NCBI RefSeq assembly: GCF_013184775.1
Contig: NZ_JAATVV010000005.1
Coordinates: 1-64,000, forward strand
DNA: 64,000 nucleotides
Source of the DNA: Martelella sp. HB161492
GTDB taxonomy: Bacteria; Pseudomonadota; Alphaproteobacteria; Rhizobiales; Rhizobiaceae
Direction of reading: 5' to 3'
Part shown: positions 17,388-25,643 of the stretch, in pieces
Position numbering within the stretch: the first letter of the stretch is position 1
Layout of the letters: every line of letters starts with the position of its first letter
Translations under genes and position numbers: made by a program
Notes under the pieces: generated by a model
Seen by the model: only the letters and a program-made list of their open reading frames with translations
Databases searched by the model: none
Told to the model about the DNA's origin: nothing

Positions 17388-17898
17388 ACATGACTGGATG
17401 AATTTCGTTCAAACCGTGATGTCAACAGCGGTGTGGCGACGTGCAGGTGATGGATGTGATGCCCTGTTCATAGGGCGGGGAACCAGCTCGGAAAGACGAA
17501 ACGTGCAACAACGCAATCAAGGCGTTAACCCAAATTCCTAATCTGAGGGTCACGCGTTCGAATCGCGTCGGGATCACCAAAGATTTCAATTGGGTAGGCG
17601 CGGGTATCGTGTTCGGCTGTCTGGCCTGTTGTGCTTATTGGCTTCGAAAGTACGCCATTAGCGTCGATGTGCGACCATAGCAGACCGTCGACCAATCGCT
17701 GGCCGCGATCGACTATACCTCAAGCCACCCGGGCCATGGGCCGTTTCCCAACGACCAATCACATCGATCTGAATAGATGGAGTGGTTGCCGCTCTTCCCA
17801 GCCGGCGCATGCTGCTGGATGATGTTCGGGTTCAACCTAGTGGGCGTAGGTTGAGGGTGTAGTCTCTGGCAGGGTTCTGTGTTGACTTTGGCCTGCCG
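17388..17898. other. gene-poor junction at left end of the conjugative element
   Basis: About 510 bp without a supported gene. The only structured item is the truncated tRNA-like segment at 17534-17579. A 63-codon frame at 17631-17822 shows no domain and no ribosome site. No integrase or IS is recognised. The region probably marks the boundary between the chromosome-like catabolic genes and the transfer region. Confidence 0.5.
17534..17579 (+). pseudogene. 3' half of a tRNA-Arg(CCU) gene, probable att scar
   Basis: The segment reads as an anticodon loop TTCCTAA (anticodon CCT), a variable loop, a perfect T-arm (ACGCG / TTCGAAT / CGCGT), the 3' acceptor strand CGGGATC, discriminator A and encoded CCA ending at 17579. 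The 5' half (acceptor start and D-arm) is missing upstream, and the anticodon stem is imperfect. Integrative elements often recombine into tRNA 3' ends and leave such duplicated halves. It lies just before the VirB/VirD4 region, so I read it as an attachment-site scar, not a working tRNA. Confidence 0.6.
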
Positions 17899-18519
17899 CT
17901 AGTCCTGGCCGGCGCCATCGAAGTATAAATCACCCTCATTCGTTCGCACCTCTACTCTGAAACCCGTTTTGGTATTGATTCGAAACACGGATGACCGGTA
18001 CTCATCGGCCGTCCCCGGCGCGATGGTGATCTGCATCTCGAGATCCAGCGGCGTTGCCGCCTGCCTGTTACTGTAGACAGGGACCTTGCGGCGGTCTTCG
18101 CCGTAGCCTTTCCATCGATATGAAACGCTTTTGTAGCAGAAGGCCTCAACCCGGCGCCTGCCATTGTCATCACGGGAGATCTCGTGGTGGAGCATGAGAC
18201 CATCCGGGCAGTACCAGCCTCTCTCGTCATCGCCATTCAGGCGTTTATAGGGAGTGCTATAGTCCGTGTATTGAGAACCATCCGACATGGCGCAGAAACC
18301 GAATGGCGGCTTTGATGGAATGTGGGTGATGCGATCAATCATATAGTCCCATGCATCGGCGCAACCGACAGGAAAACCACCCGCCAGGCACAGGATCACA
18401 GCGCAATCGAGGTCATAGTCCTCATCTGCAAAAGCCGGAGTCTGGACGGCAAAAGCAGCCGCGAATGATGCGGCCATGAGCGATAGCCGCCGTCCTATCG
18501 TCTTGTCAGATCCCTTCAC
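17899..18519 (-). CDS. exported TrbM/KikA-like conjugal transfer protein
   Basis: 206 aa from the GTG at 18519, which has TGAGG 5 nt upstream and puts a Sec signal (cut near AFA-D) at the N-terminus. The mature start has a Cys-rich DCAVILCLAGGFP segment followed by VGCADAWDYMI, which resembles the core of TrbM/KikA proteins encoded beside mating-pair genes. The extra C-terminal 130 residues, rich in Tyr and charged residues, are not familiar. It is divergent from the virB operon across an AT-rich region with dyads, so shared control is likely. Confidence 0.55.
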   Translation of the reverse strand: MKGSDKTIGRRLSLMAASFAAAFAVQTPAFADEDYDLDCAVILCLAGGFPVGCADAWDYMIDRITHIPSKPPFGFCAMSDGSQYTDYSTPYKRLNGDDERGWYCPDGLMLHHEISRDDNGRRRVEAFCYKSVSYRWKGYGEDRRKVPVYSNRQAATPLDLEMQITIAPGTADEYRSSVFRINTKTGFRVEVRTNEGDLYFDGAGQD

Positions 18520-18617
18520 ATTAACCTCATTGAACAATGCCGAATGCACCTGGAGCGCACCATGTCGGAACAACTTAAGAATCAATTTCGTCTTCTTCTA
18601 ACAACACATTTTGAAAT

Positions 18618-18646
18618 TCGATTAATATTTTGTAAATATTAATCGA
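18618..18646. promoter_or_regulatory. AT-rich 13 bp inverted repeat in the virB divergent promoter region
   Basis: Arms 18618-18630 and 18634-18646 are perfectly complementary (TCGATTAATATTT and its complement) around a TGT centre. It lies in an unusually AT-rich 200 bp between the TrbM-like gene and the virB operon. Lack of a GC stem or T-run argues against a terminator; an operator for the transfer genes is more likely. Confidence 0.55.
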
Positions 18647-18657
18647 TCCGTAATATT

Positions 18658-18697
18658 GATCATTTTACGACTTAGTGCTCAAAGCATAAAAATGATC
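18658..18697. promoter_or_regulatory. spaced dyad GATCATTTT...AAAATGATC
   Basis: A perfect 9+9 bp dyad with a 22 bp spacer lies 26 bp before the first gene of the transfer operon. Together with the 18618-18646 repeat it suggests a two-site operator region for a regulator that may be encoded elsewhere on the element. Confidence 0.4.
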
Positions 18698-18722
18698 GAT
18701 GTGTTGATATATTTATTCAAAC

Positions 18723-19088
18723 ATGAAAAGCACGGCTCAGTCCGAAGCAAATCCTTCGGACGTGTCGCTCATGCTTTCTGGAGGTGGCGTGTCCACAACC
18801 CGTGTTGTCGTTCAACCAGCCAATACCTTTGCCATCAGGCATCTGATCAGACGGAAAGGCGGGAGACTGGAAGTCGAAACCGTTCTCTTGAACGGGAAAC
18901 TCGCCTGGCGGGTCCATGTTCGGTTGCCGGACGACCCAACAATCTATCGTGTCGTCGTCTATCACACTGCAGAAATTCGCTACTTCAGGACCTTCGCCGC
19001 GCTGTTTCGCTATTATCGGGAAATGATGCCGGACGAGACCATCCTGCCCATCCCCATGACCCCCGTAGAGGAAATCAATACCGATTGA
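18723..19088 (+). CDS. hypothetical protein, first gene of the virB operon
   Basis: 121 aa, no signal peptide and no membrane helix. I do not recognise a family. The middle (residues 30-100) is basic and rich in beta-branched residues. No clear ribosome site precedes the ATG at 18723, so it may start leaderless close to a promoter. Its TGA overlaps the TTG start of the lytic transglycosylase gene, which links it to the transfer operon. A small regulator or accessory factor is possible but unsupported. Confidence 0.5.
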   Translation: MKSTAQSEANPSDVSLMLSGGGVSTTRVVVQPANTFAIRHLIRRKGGRLEVETVLLNGKLAWRVHVRLPDDPTIYRVVVYHTAEIRYFRTFAALFRYYREMMPDETILPIPMTPVEEINTD

Positions 19089-19753
19089 CCCTTGCTGGTC
19101 TAGTGCTGGCCGTTTCAGCTGGCGTCCCAGCTATCGCTGCCGATTTTGCATTTAACTACGGTCCTGGCGGAGTTCGGACATCTCACGCCTGCGCACAAGG
19201 GCAGGGGGCGTTTTCTTTCAGCTATGGTCCCGGCGGCGTGCCACTATGCTCCAAACCTGCTGCAAAATCGAACGAGGTGGCAACACCGACCACCATCAAA
19301 ACATCCATCCCGGCGGCAGACATTAAGACAGCAATCGAAGAGACGGCTTTGCGCTATGCCGGAAACAATGGCTTATGCAAGGCAGGCCTGTCGGTGACCG
19401 ACTGGATGGCTTTGTTCTCTGCCAATATCGCCGTTGAGAGCAATTACCGGCAATCGAGCATCAGCCATGCCGGAGCCATTGGTCTCGGTCAGCTGATGCC
19501 GGAAACTGCGGCCCATCTCGGTGTTGATCCTCGTGATCCCAAACAGAACCTCGACGGCTCTGCCCGTTATCTGCTGATGCAGCTTGATCGCTTCGGTTCC
19601 AAGGAGCTGGCGCTCGCCGCCTATAATGCCGGACCCGATGCGGTCACCCGGCATGGTGGAATTCCGCCCTACGCGGAAACGCAAGGTCATGTCCGCAAGG
19701 TCATGGCCGTCTATCACCGTCTCAAAACTTCCGAAACCACAGACAGGAAATAA
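19085..19753 (+). CDS. virB1: VirB1-like lytic transglycosylase
   Basis: 222 aa with a TTG start at 19085 overlapping the upstream stop (TTGA) and a GAGG 12-15 nt upstream; no in-frame ATG gives a sensible protein. A short signal (cut after AIAA) precedes two near-identical YGPGGV repeats (residues about 21-45) and then the SLT domain: catalytic Glu in NIAVESNY, GAIGLGQLMPETA, and AAYNAGPDAV near the end. It would locally open peptidoglycan for the secretion channel. The start codon is the least certain part. Confidence 0.78.
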   Translation: MTLAGLVLAVSAGVPAIAADFAFNYGPGGVRTSHACAQGQGAFSFSYGPGGVPLCSKPAAKSNEVATPTTIKTSIPAADIKTAIEETALRYAGNNGLCKAGLSVTDWMALFSANIAVESNYRQSSISHAGAIGLGQLMPETAAHLGVDPRDPKQNLDGSARYLLMQLDRFGSKELALAAYNAGPDAVTRHGGIPPYAETQGHVRKVMAVYHRLKTSETTDRK

Positions 19754-19755
19754 GC

Positions 19756-20139
19756 ATGACCGCTGTCACCGCTTTCGACACAGTGCCGTTTTCGTATGCC
19801 GTCAAACACAACCCTAAATTTAATAGTAGTTGGCATACACGACTTTTCAGAGCCGCTTGCATTCTGAGTGCAGCCCTTCTGGCGCTGCTCATCTTCAGCG
19901 AACCCGCCTTCGCCCAGTCCGTCAATACAAATGCGATCCAGAACTTTCTTCAGTCGCTCGTTGACGCCCTGACCGGCACGCTCGGCAAGACCGCCGCCAC
20001 GCTGGCGCTTGTCGGCGTCTTCATCAGCTGGTTCTTCGGCGTGATCGATTTCCGCCAGGCCATGTGGATCGTCGTCGCCATCGTCTTTGTCGGCGCCGCA
20101 CCGACCGTCGTCAACAGCCTCTGGGGCAGTGGCTCCTGA
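19756..20139 (+). CDS. virB2: VirB2-like major pilin
   Basis: 127 aa. A long basic N-terminal leader ends with FAQSV, where signal peptidase cuts VirB2 pilins. The mature part has two hydrophobic helices separated by the short polar GVIDFRQAM loop, the TrbC/VirB2 layout. It sits between virB1 and virB3 as in agrobacterial operons. It forms the conjugative pilus shaft. Confidence 0.85.
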   Translation: MTAVTAFDTVPFSYAVKHNPKFNSSWHTRLFRAACILSAALLALLIFSEPAFAQSVNTNAIQNFLQSLVDALTGTLGKTAATLALVGVFISWFFGVIDFRQAMWIVVAIVFVGAAPTVVNSLWGSGS

Positions 20140-20164
20140 CCGGAGTCACGACAAGGGGGGCACC

Positions 20165-20446
20165 ATGACGCTTCAAACCGAAACAATTTACACCGGCCTG
20201 CTGCGGCCGACAAAGGTGTTCGGCCTGCCGAGCGGTGCCTTCGCCGTACTGATGGTCACAAGCCTGCTGGCCTTCATGTGGAGCGAGAGCTTTTTCAGCC
20301 TCGCCTTCGCCATCCCGGGCTACGCCTTTCTCTACGGTCTGACCCAGTGGGATCCGCACTTTTTTACCGTCATTTCGGTCACGACGCGGAATTTTGGCGT
20401 GTGCCGCAATCGCAGGATCTGGGGGGGATTTTCCTATGAGCCGTAA
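20165..20446 (+). CDS. virB3: VirB3-like inner membrane protein
   Basis: 93 aa from the ATG at 20165 after AAGGGGGG. The start (YTGLLRPTKVFGLP) and paired hydrophobic segments are those of VirB3. Its last four codons overlap the start of virB4, indicating coupled translation; VirB3 and VirB4 act together and are sometimes fused. Confidence 0.85.
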   Translation: MTLQTETIYTGLLRPTKVFGLPSGAFAVLMVTSLLAFMWSESFFSLAFAIPGYAFLYGLTQWDPHFFTVISVTTRNFGVCRNRRIWGGFSYEP

Positions 20447-22880
20447 AAGCCGAAAGGAATTTTCGCCGGGTTTTAAAAGGCTGTTCAATTCCACCAATGG
20501 CAAACGGATCTATCCGCGTGCCATGAAACATGAATTGCAGTTCGAGGATGATCTGCCCTTCGTCACCCTGCAGGACGATGACAAGACCATTCTGACACGC
20601 GGCGGTGAGCTGATGCAGTGCATTCGGGTGGACGGCCTGAATGCACTCACGGCGACGGACGAGAACATCGACGGCCTCAGGAAGCGGATGGCCGAGATTA
20701 TCACACATGCCGGCACGGGACACAGCTTCTACGTCCACAAGATCAGCAAGCCATTCAGGCCGGAAATTGCCGCGATCGTCCAACCCGGTTTCGCGCAGGA
20801 TATAGATTGCAAATGGCAACGGCACCTCCAGCGGCGGGGCCTGCGCGATATCACGCTGACGATCACCATCATGAACCGGCCCAAAAGGCTGCAGCAGACC
20901 CTGCAGGGTTTCGAGCGCATCCGGGCGGCGCTGTCCGGCAATGGCAATACAGGCTGGTCGCACTATGCCGATGACAGGTGCGAGCGTCTTCAGACACTCA
21001 ATGACCTTGTGCGGATTTTACTGTCGGCAACGGCTGGGATGAATGGCCGGGTTCTGACGGGAGAAAGTGGCGAGCTGATCGGCTTTCTTGAAGCCATTGG
21101 AACGGGCACCGAAACCGTGGCCTGGCCAAACCCGGAAATTGCCGTCCTGTCACGCAGTGTCGCCAATTATCGTCCGACTTTCCGGGGCACAAAGATCACT
21201 ATCTCGGGCGGATCAGTACCGAACAGGGTCGGGCGGATATTTGCAATCAAGACCTATCCACGGCAAGCCGTTGCCGGGATGTTCGACGAGCTGAATTTGC
21301 CCGCCGACTTAGTCGTCACCCATTCATTCGTACCAGCGTCCGAAGACATTGTCACCGAGCGCTTCCAGCGGACCATGCGTCAGCGCAGCGGGCTTGGCAA
21401 TGCCGCCCGCACCGAAAGCGAAACCCTCGGCGTTGGTCTCGACCGGCTGGCGAGCGGGCTTGAGACTTTCGGCACCCATCACATGACGGTCGCGGTCTAT
21501 GCCGACAATGAGACAGACCTCGAAAACGCGTCGGCAGAACTCTCCCAGATCAGCCAGGAAGGCGGCACAAAAATCATCACCGAGGCGTTTGCCGGGCAGG
21601 GCCACTATTTTGCACAGTGGCCAGGCAATGCCACCTATCGTGCAAGAACCGGGCTGATCAGCAATCGCGCCTATGCCTGCATGGCCTCTCTGCACCGGAC
21701 CCCGACCGGCCTTGCCGGGACGAGCCTGCCGTGGCAGACGCCCGTCAGCATCTTTCCGACGCCAGATCGGAGCGGCTTTCAGTTCTCGTTCCATCCAGAA
21801 GGAAAGCCCGATGCCGAACCGTCAGCCGGACACGGGCTTGTCTTCGGGCCGACCGGTGGCGGCAAATCGCTGCTGGTCGCCTTTCTCGCCGCCCAGCTTG
21901 CCCGCGTCGATGCTCGGGTCTTTGCCTTTGACTATCGCTGCGGGCTGGAAGTTCAGATCGAGGCGCTGGGCGGGCGCTATGCGACGATCGCCGCAGACAG
22001 GCCGACCGGTCTTAACCCACTCTTTGCGGAGACAGATGCCATCGGTCAGATGTGGCTTGGTGACTGGCTGTCAGCGCTTCTGAACCGGCCGGATCACCCG
22101 TTTTCGCCAGTCCAGATCCAGGCCATCCATGATGCTGTCGTCGAGAATACCAGTCTGCCCGAACACCTGCGCACATTCGAACACCTGGCCGCTGCCCTCC
22201 GCCATGTCGATGACGATGGCGATCTGGAAGGCCGCGTGCGCGAATGGACCACGGGCGGCCGTTTCGGCTGGGTCTTCGGTGACAACAATACCGACAGTTT
22301 CGCCCTTGATGAACCCGTCATGGGCTTCGATCTGACGACACTGCTCGATTCCGGACAGGACAAGGAACGCACAGCCATTCTCGGCTATCTGTTCCAGCGC
22401 CTGGAGCGCAAGTTGCAGGACCGCCGCCCGACCGTGATCATTATTGATGAGGCGTGGAAGGCTCTGGCGACCGACTATTTTGCCGAAAAGCTTCAGAACT
22501 GGCTGGTGACCGCACGCAAGCTCAATGCCGTGGTGCTGATGGTCACACAGTTTCCCTCCCAGCTGGAACAGAGCAGGGCAGGGCTTTCCATGCTGCAGGC
22601 GATCTCGAACCAGATCCTCATTCCGAATGCGAATGCCAGGCCGGAACATTATGCGGCGCTCGATCTGAACCAACAGGAACTGTCAAACCTGCTGAACGGA
22701 AACGGCAATGCCCGTCTCGCCCTTGTCCGCAATCAGGCGGCTTCGGTGATGCTGAATGTCGATCTCTCGGCCCTTGGCGAAGACCTCAAAATCCTTGGCG
22801 GCGGCCCGGCCGGCCGCGCCGCTCTCGCCCGCCGCCTCAAGTCAACCAACAGCCAGGAGGACGTTGCATGTTCCGGCTGA
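20436..22880 (+). CDS. virB4: VirB4 secretion ATPase
   Basis: 814 aa, standard VirB4 length. The ATG at 20436 lies inside the end of virB3. Walker A GPTGGGKS is near residue 471 and Walker B VIIIDEAW near residue 667, with a conserved QFPSQ stretch after it. VirB4 is the central hexameric ATPase for pilus assembly and substrate transfer and the usual marker gene of a complete mating system. No frameshift is seen. The end of the gene overlaps the next small gene by 13 bp. Confidence 0.93.
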   Translation: MSRKSRKEFSPGFKRLFNSTNGKRIYPRAMKHELQFEDDLPFVTLQDDDKTILTRGGELMQCIRVDGLNALTATDENIDGLRKRMAEIITHAGTGHSFYVHKISKPFRPEIAAIVQPGFAQDIDCKWQRHLQRRGLRDITLTITIMNRPKRLQQTLQGFERIRAALSGNGNTGWSHYADDRCERLQTLNDLVRILLSATAGMNGRVLTGESGELIGFLEAIGTGTETVAWPNPEIAVLSRSVANYRPTFRGTKITISGGSVPNRVGRIFAIKTYPRQAVAGMFDELNLPADLVVTHSFVPASEDIVTERFQRTMRQRSGLGNAARTESETLGVGLDRLASGLETFGTHHMTVAVYADNETDLENASAELSQISQEGGTKIITEAFAGQGHYFAQWPGNATYRARTGLISNRAYACMASLHRTPTGLAGTSLPWQTPVSIFPTPDRSGFQFSFHPEGKPDAEPSAGHGLVFGPTGGGKSLLVAFLAAQLARVDARVFAFDYRCGLEVQIEALGGRYATIAADRPTGLNPLFAETDAIGQMWLGDWLSALLNRPDHPFSPVQIQAIHDAVVENTSLPEHLRTFEHLAAALRHVDDDGDLEGRVREWTTGGRFGWVFGDNNTDSFALDEPVMGFDLTTLLDSGQDKERTAILGYLFQRLERKLQDRRPTVIIIDEAWKALATDYFAEKLQNWLVTARKLNAVVLMVTQFPSQLEQSRAGLSMLQAISNQILIPNANARPEHYAALDLNQQELSNLLNGNGNARLALVRNQAASVMLNVDLSALGEDLKILGGGPAGRAALARRLKSTNSQEDVACSG

Positions 22881-23017
22881 TCTCTCTTCTGATCCTTGTT
22901 CTTTCCGTCTCTGCCTGTGCCACGACCAATCCGGCAAGCTCCGACTGCTTCCGGCACGGCAAGGCAAGCTGCACTTTCACGCTACTGCCGGAACTGTGGG
23001 GCAGTGATGCGCCATAA
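22868..23017 (+). CDS. small lipoprotein of the mating-pair apparatus
   Basis: 49 aa. A strong CAGGAGG lies 7 nt before the ATG. The signal peptide ends in a lipobox (LSVSAC), so the mature lipoprotein has only about 33 residues with a further Cys pair. Size and lipidation resemble VirB7/TrbH-type stabilisers of the outer membrane core, but in VirB systems that gene usually lies beside virB8, not after virB4. Identity as VirB7 is therefore only possible. It overlaps the next start by 11 bp. Confidence 0.65.
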   Translation: MFRLISLLILVLSVSACATTNPASSDCFRHGKASCTFTLLPELWGSDAP

Positions 23018-24152
23018 ACGAAAAATCGCGGCTGTCGCCATGCTGCTGATGACCGGGACCGGTAATGCTCTGGCTGCCGGTATACCCGTGTTCGACAGAG
23101 CCCTGGTAAACCAGGAAAGCGATATCCTCGACGCCTTGAACGCGGACCTGACGACACAGGACCAGAAGCGCTCCCGCGCCGGTCAGCTTCTCGATCTCGA
23201 CGCCGATATCATCAAGGAACTGGACCGGCTGATCGATGCCGGTAACGTCCCGTCAGAGAGTACCGAAAAGACGATAGACACGCTGGAAGAAGGCGCTGGC
23301 GAGGACAAGGCGGCCGTCAGCCAGCTCTATAATCCGGACGACACCAACCCGGCCGCCGCACAGACCTTCGGCGATGCTGCCCCCACGGTCGAAGATGTGA
23401 TCATTGCTGGTGCCAAGGCGACCTATGGCAATGCAGGGGTCAGTGCGGCCGGCTTGTCACAGGCACAGTGGCGCGCGCTGCTGCAAGCGCTGATCTGGCA
23501 GGAAAGCCGTTTCAATGCCCATGTCACATCGCCGGTCGGCGCCTATGGTCTGACCCAGCTCATGCCGGGAACGGCCTCGGATATGGGCGTCAATCCCGCC
23601 TATAGGACGGACCCGAACGCACAGGTGCGCGGCGGTGCCAACTATCTCGGCAATATGCTGAATATGTTCAACGGCAACGTCGTTCATGGCCTTGCCGCCT
23701 ATAATGCAGGTCCTGGCAATGTCCGCAAACATAACGGCGTGCCGCCGTTCAAAGAGACGCAACACTACGTCCAGGTCATTCCGAAGAAATACAACGAATA
23801 TCTCGCTCTGATCGGCGGCATTGACGCGACCGGCACCATTGATCCGGTGCTGGCCTCTTCAGCCAATTTCTCCATGTCGAGCGACAATGCCATGGCCTAT
23901 GGCGCCAACCTCAACGCCGAGGTTGCCGCCATCGCCTACCGGGTCAAGGCCATCATGATCCAGATGGAAAACAACACCAATCCGGCCAAGGCCTGGGTGA
24001 TCAACACCTATGCGCGCGCCGAGATGGAACGGATCATGGTGCTGCGTCTGCGCCTTCTGGCGGCCCAGACAAAACAGGTCAGCGCCGATGCCCTGCAACA
24101 GGCCGCCCTCCACGCCGGGGAGCGCGCCTACATGACTTTTTCCAATCAGTGA
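23007..24152 (+). CDS. second lytic transglycosylase, long, with VirB5-like tail
   Basis: 381 aa. Residues about 1-25 form a signal, 30-130 a charged helical region, and 145-260 an SLT domain (ALIWQESRFN with the catalytic Glu, GAYGLTQLMPGTA, AAYNAGPGNV). The last 100 residues are helical and end in ERAYMTFSNQ. The adjacent VirB5 ends in ERKYMTFSNE, so the two proteins share a C-terminal motif. The operon thus has two transglycosylases, this one possibly combining wall opening with a pilus-tip or assembly role. Start ATG 23007; GTG 23004 is an alternative. Confidence 0.75.
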   Translation: MRHKRKIAAVAMLLMTGTGNALAAGIPVFDRALVNQESDILDALNADLTTQDQKRSRAGQLLDLDADIIKELDRLIDAGNVPSESTEKTIDTLEEGAGEDKAAVSQLYNPDDTNPAAAQTFGDAAPTVEDVIIAGAKATYGNAGVSAAGLSQAQWRALLQALIWQESRFNAHVTSPVGAYGLTQLMPGTASDMGVNPAYRTDPNAQVRGGANYLGNMLNMFNGNVVHGLAAYNAGPGNVRKHNGVPPFKETQHYVQVIPKKYNEYLALIGGIDATGTIDPVLASSANFSMSSDNAMAYGANLNAEVAAIAYRVKAIMIQMENNTNPAKAWVINTYARAEMERIMVLRLRLLAAQTKQVSADALQQAALHAGERAYMTFSNQ

Positions 24153-24153
24153 G

Positions 24154-24966
24154 ATGACCCCGATGAAACGCACATCCTTCATTCTTTCGCTCGCCGTGAC
24201 CGGCCTTCTCGCATCGCAATCCCATGCACAGTCCGTGCCATCAGGCATCCCGACCAGCGATGAAGCAAGTCTGGCCCAGACCTATGCACAATGGCTCGTC
24301 ATGGATGCTGACGCCGGCATTCAGAAGGGTATCCTCGAACAGGCTAAAACACAGATCAAGCAGCTTGAGGCGCAACTTACCCAACTGAAAGGGATCTACG
24401 GCCAATTCTCCGGCGCGCGCGATATCGTCGGCATGGCAATGGATGATCTGAAACTTGAAGACGCCGGCCCCAGGCTCGACGGTGTTCTCAAATCCAGTCT
24501 TGGCGACGTGCTCGGCACCATCAATGCCGGCAAGACCGGCAATTGGTCCGGCTTCGCCGATGGCAAGAGCTCTGTCATGCGCAAGGGCGTGACACAGGCC
24601 TTGTCCGCTGCCGGGCTGTCGCAGGAAAATGTCGCGGCACTGGCGCAGTCGGCAGACCCCGGCGCGCAGCGGGCGGCAAGTCAGGCCTCGGCTGGCGCGG
24701 TTCTGGCGGCATCCGCCGAACAGACCTACTCCGAAACAGGTCAGTCGCTGCAGCGGGTCGAAAAGATCGTCAATATGTCGAAGGAAAGTGCCGACATTAA
24801 AGAGTCCATCGATCTCAACACCCGCATGCTGGCCGAGCTTTCCGTGCAACTCGCCAAGTCACTCGAACTGCAGTCGATCGAGGCTGTCTATAACGGTCAG
24901 GCCGGTGTGCTCTCGGCGGCGGCGATTGCCGACGAGCGCAAATACATGACGTTTTCAAACGAGTGA
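24154..24966 (+). CDS. virB5: VirB5-like minor pilin
   Basis: 270 aa; a signal peptide cut near SHA-Q and then an extended helical, Gln/Ala-rich protein with KQLEAQLTQLKGIYGQF, typical of VirB5/TraC. It ends in ERKYMTFSNE, shared with the preceding transglycosylase. VirB5 sits at the pilus tip and helps target-cell contact. A second ATG at 24163 is an equally possible start. Confidence 0.8.
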   Translation: MTPMKRTSFILSLAVTGLLASQSHAQSVPSGIPTSDEASLAQTYAQWLVMDADAGIQKGILEQAKTQIKQLEAQLTQLKGIYGQFSGARDIVGMAMDDLKLEDAGPRLDGVLKSSLGDVLGTINAGKTGNWSGFADGKSSVMRKGVTQALSAAGLSQENVAALAQSADPGAQRAASQASAGAVLAASAEQTYSETGQSLQRVEKIVNMSKESADIKESIDLNTRMLAELSVQLAKSLELQSIEAVYNGQAGVLSAAAIADERKYMTFSNE

Positions 24967-24974
24967 GGCCGGCA

Positions 24975-25643
24975 ATGTCATCAGTCAAAGACCTTCTTGA
25001 GGAAGAACTGATCTTCGGCGCCCGCGATCGCGAAGCGCGGTGGCGTAAAATTGCCCTCGTCAGCCTCGTCTTCGGCGCTGCCGGCTGCCTCCTTGCCGGT
25101 GTGGAAGCCCTCGTCATCGACAAGCCGCCGCCCGTTCTCGTGCCCTTCGATCCGGCCACGGGCGTGGCTTTGCCGCAGGCTCGCGTGGGTACCATCGGCA
25201 TGCATGAGAAAGAGGCCGTTCTTGAGTCTCTGATTTACGCCTATGTGCATGACCGTGAGACCTATAACCAGCTCGACAATGATCTGCGCATCAAAAGCGT
25301 TATCGATCGCTCGACCGGCGAAGCGCTGAACTCGCTCAACCGGCTCTGGGACGCAACCGATGCGAACTATCCGCCGTCCGTCTATGGTAGTCACGCCCGT
25401 ATCGACGTTGCCATTGCCTCGATCACGCAGATTTCCAATCAGCGGGCGCAAGCGCGTATCACCAAACGGCTGACCTCTCCGGATGGCGTCAGCGAGGGAA
25501 CCTTCGTGGTCACGCTCGCCTATGATTTTGAGCCATCCACGCTGCGGGACCTCAAGGATATCTGGAACAATCCATTCGGCTTCAAGGTCAGGGATTACCG
25601 GGTGGTCGCCGAACGCTTCAAGGCAAAGGAGGCCAGCCAGTGA
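24975..25643 (+). CDS. virB8: VirB8-like assembly factor
   Basis: 222 aa from the ATG at 24975 (GAGG upstream). One membrane helix at about residues 27-48 is followed by the periplasmic VirB8 fold with RETYNQLDNDLR, the NNPFGF motif and VRDYRVVAER at the end. VirB8 nucleates the inner-membrane part of the channel. It overlaps virB9 by 4 bp. Confidence 0.88.
   Translation: MSSVKDLLEEELIFGARDREARWRKIALVSLVFGAAGCLLAGVEALVIDKPPPVLVPFDPATGVALPQARVGTIGMHEKEAVLESLIYAYVHDRETYNQLDNDLRIKSVIDRSTGEALNSLNRLWDATDANYPPSVYGSHARIDVAIASITQISNQRAQARITKRLTSPDGVSEGTFVVTLAYDFEPSTLRDLKDIWNNPFGFKVRDYRVVAERFKAKEASQ

Noticed and set aside
17534-17579. Functional tRNA-Arg gene
   Set aside because: The acceptor 5' strand and D-arm are missing and the anticodon stem is mispaired.
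17631-17822. 63-codon frame after the tRNA scar, considered as an integrase or transposase remnant
   Set aside because: Neither strand gives a recognisable recombinase or transposase pattern.
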